A stretch of DNA of 5,586 nucleotides from Candidatus Omnitrophota bacterium (GTDB lineage: Bacteria; Omnitrophota; Gorgyraeia; Duberdicusellales; 4484-171), in NCBI GenBank assembly GCA_003644405.1, contig QNCE01000080.1:1-5586 (forward strand), in the 5' to 3' direction. A program made the translations under genes and the position numbers. The notes under the pieces were generated by a model that worked only from the letters and a program-made list of their open reading frames with translations, ran no database searches and had not been told where the DNA came from. Positions 5,584 through 5,586 of this stretch are shown here, piece after piece; within the stretch, counting starts at the first letter, position 1; each line of letters opens with the position of its first letter.

Positions 5584-5586
5584 ATT

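Overview
The window reads as a fairly AT-rich anaerobic bacterium. The GluRS is of the bacterial type, genes are preceded by Shine-Dalgarno sequences, one consensus sigma-70 promoter is visible, and oxygen-sensitive ferredoxin-linked 2-oxoacid metabolism is encoded. The very short GluRS hints at an uncultured or candidate-phylum lineage, but I cannot place the organism more closely.

Left half (1-2916, + strand) is one tight operon. It holds the C-terminal end of the alpha subunit of a 2-oxoacid:ferredoxin oxidoreductase, the TPP-binding beta subunit, the gamma subunit, and then gltX. The beta/gamma and gamma/gltX pairs overlap by 4 and 8 nt, so translational coupling is likely. The ferredoxin-like delta subunit, if present, would lie upstream of the window. 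The enzyme converts a 2-oxoacid and CoA to acyl-CoA, CO2 and reduced ferredoxin, or the reverse. GltX charges tRNA with glutamate. A compact GluRS lacking about 45 residues of its tRNA-acceptor-binding region is the most unusual intact protein here.

A 135-bp convergent gap (2917-3051) separates this operon from a - strand cluster read right to left: PadR-type regulator, broken fmdE, TauE/SafE-type membrane protein, and a single-domain TrmO. The tauE-like gene and trmO overlap by 8 nt. A consensus promoter with repeated ATATGT/ATATG-CATAT elements lies directly before padR and probably forms an autoregulated control region. fmdE is a pseudogene: its N-terminal half stops early, and the C-terminal zinc-ribbon coding sequence follows in another frame with a middle segment missing.

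Right end (about 5272-5576) is a roughly 305-bp internally deleted insertion sequence. It keeps the start (with a strong RBS) and the end of an IS4-like DDE transposase gene, fused out of frame, between imperfect inverted ends.

I found no clearly new defence or other system. The points worth a second look are the two gene remnants that share a 'both ends kept, middle lost' pattern, the compact GluRS, the padR control region and the unusual operon pairing of gltX.
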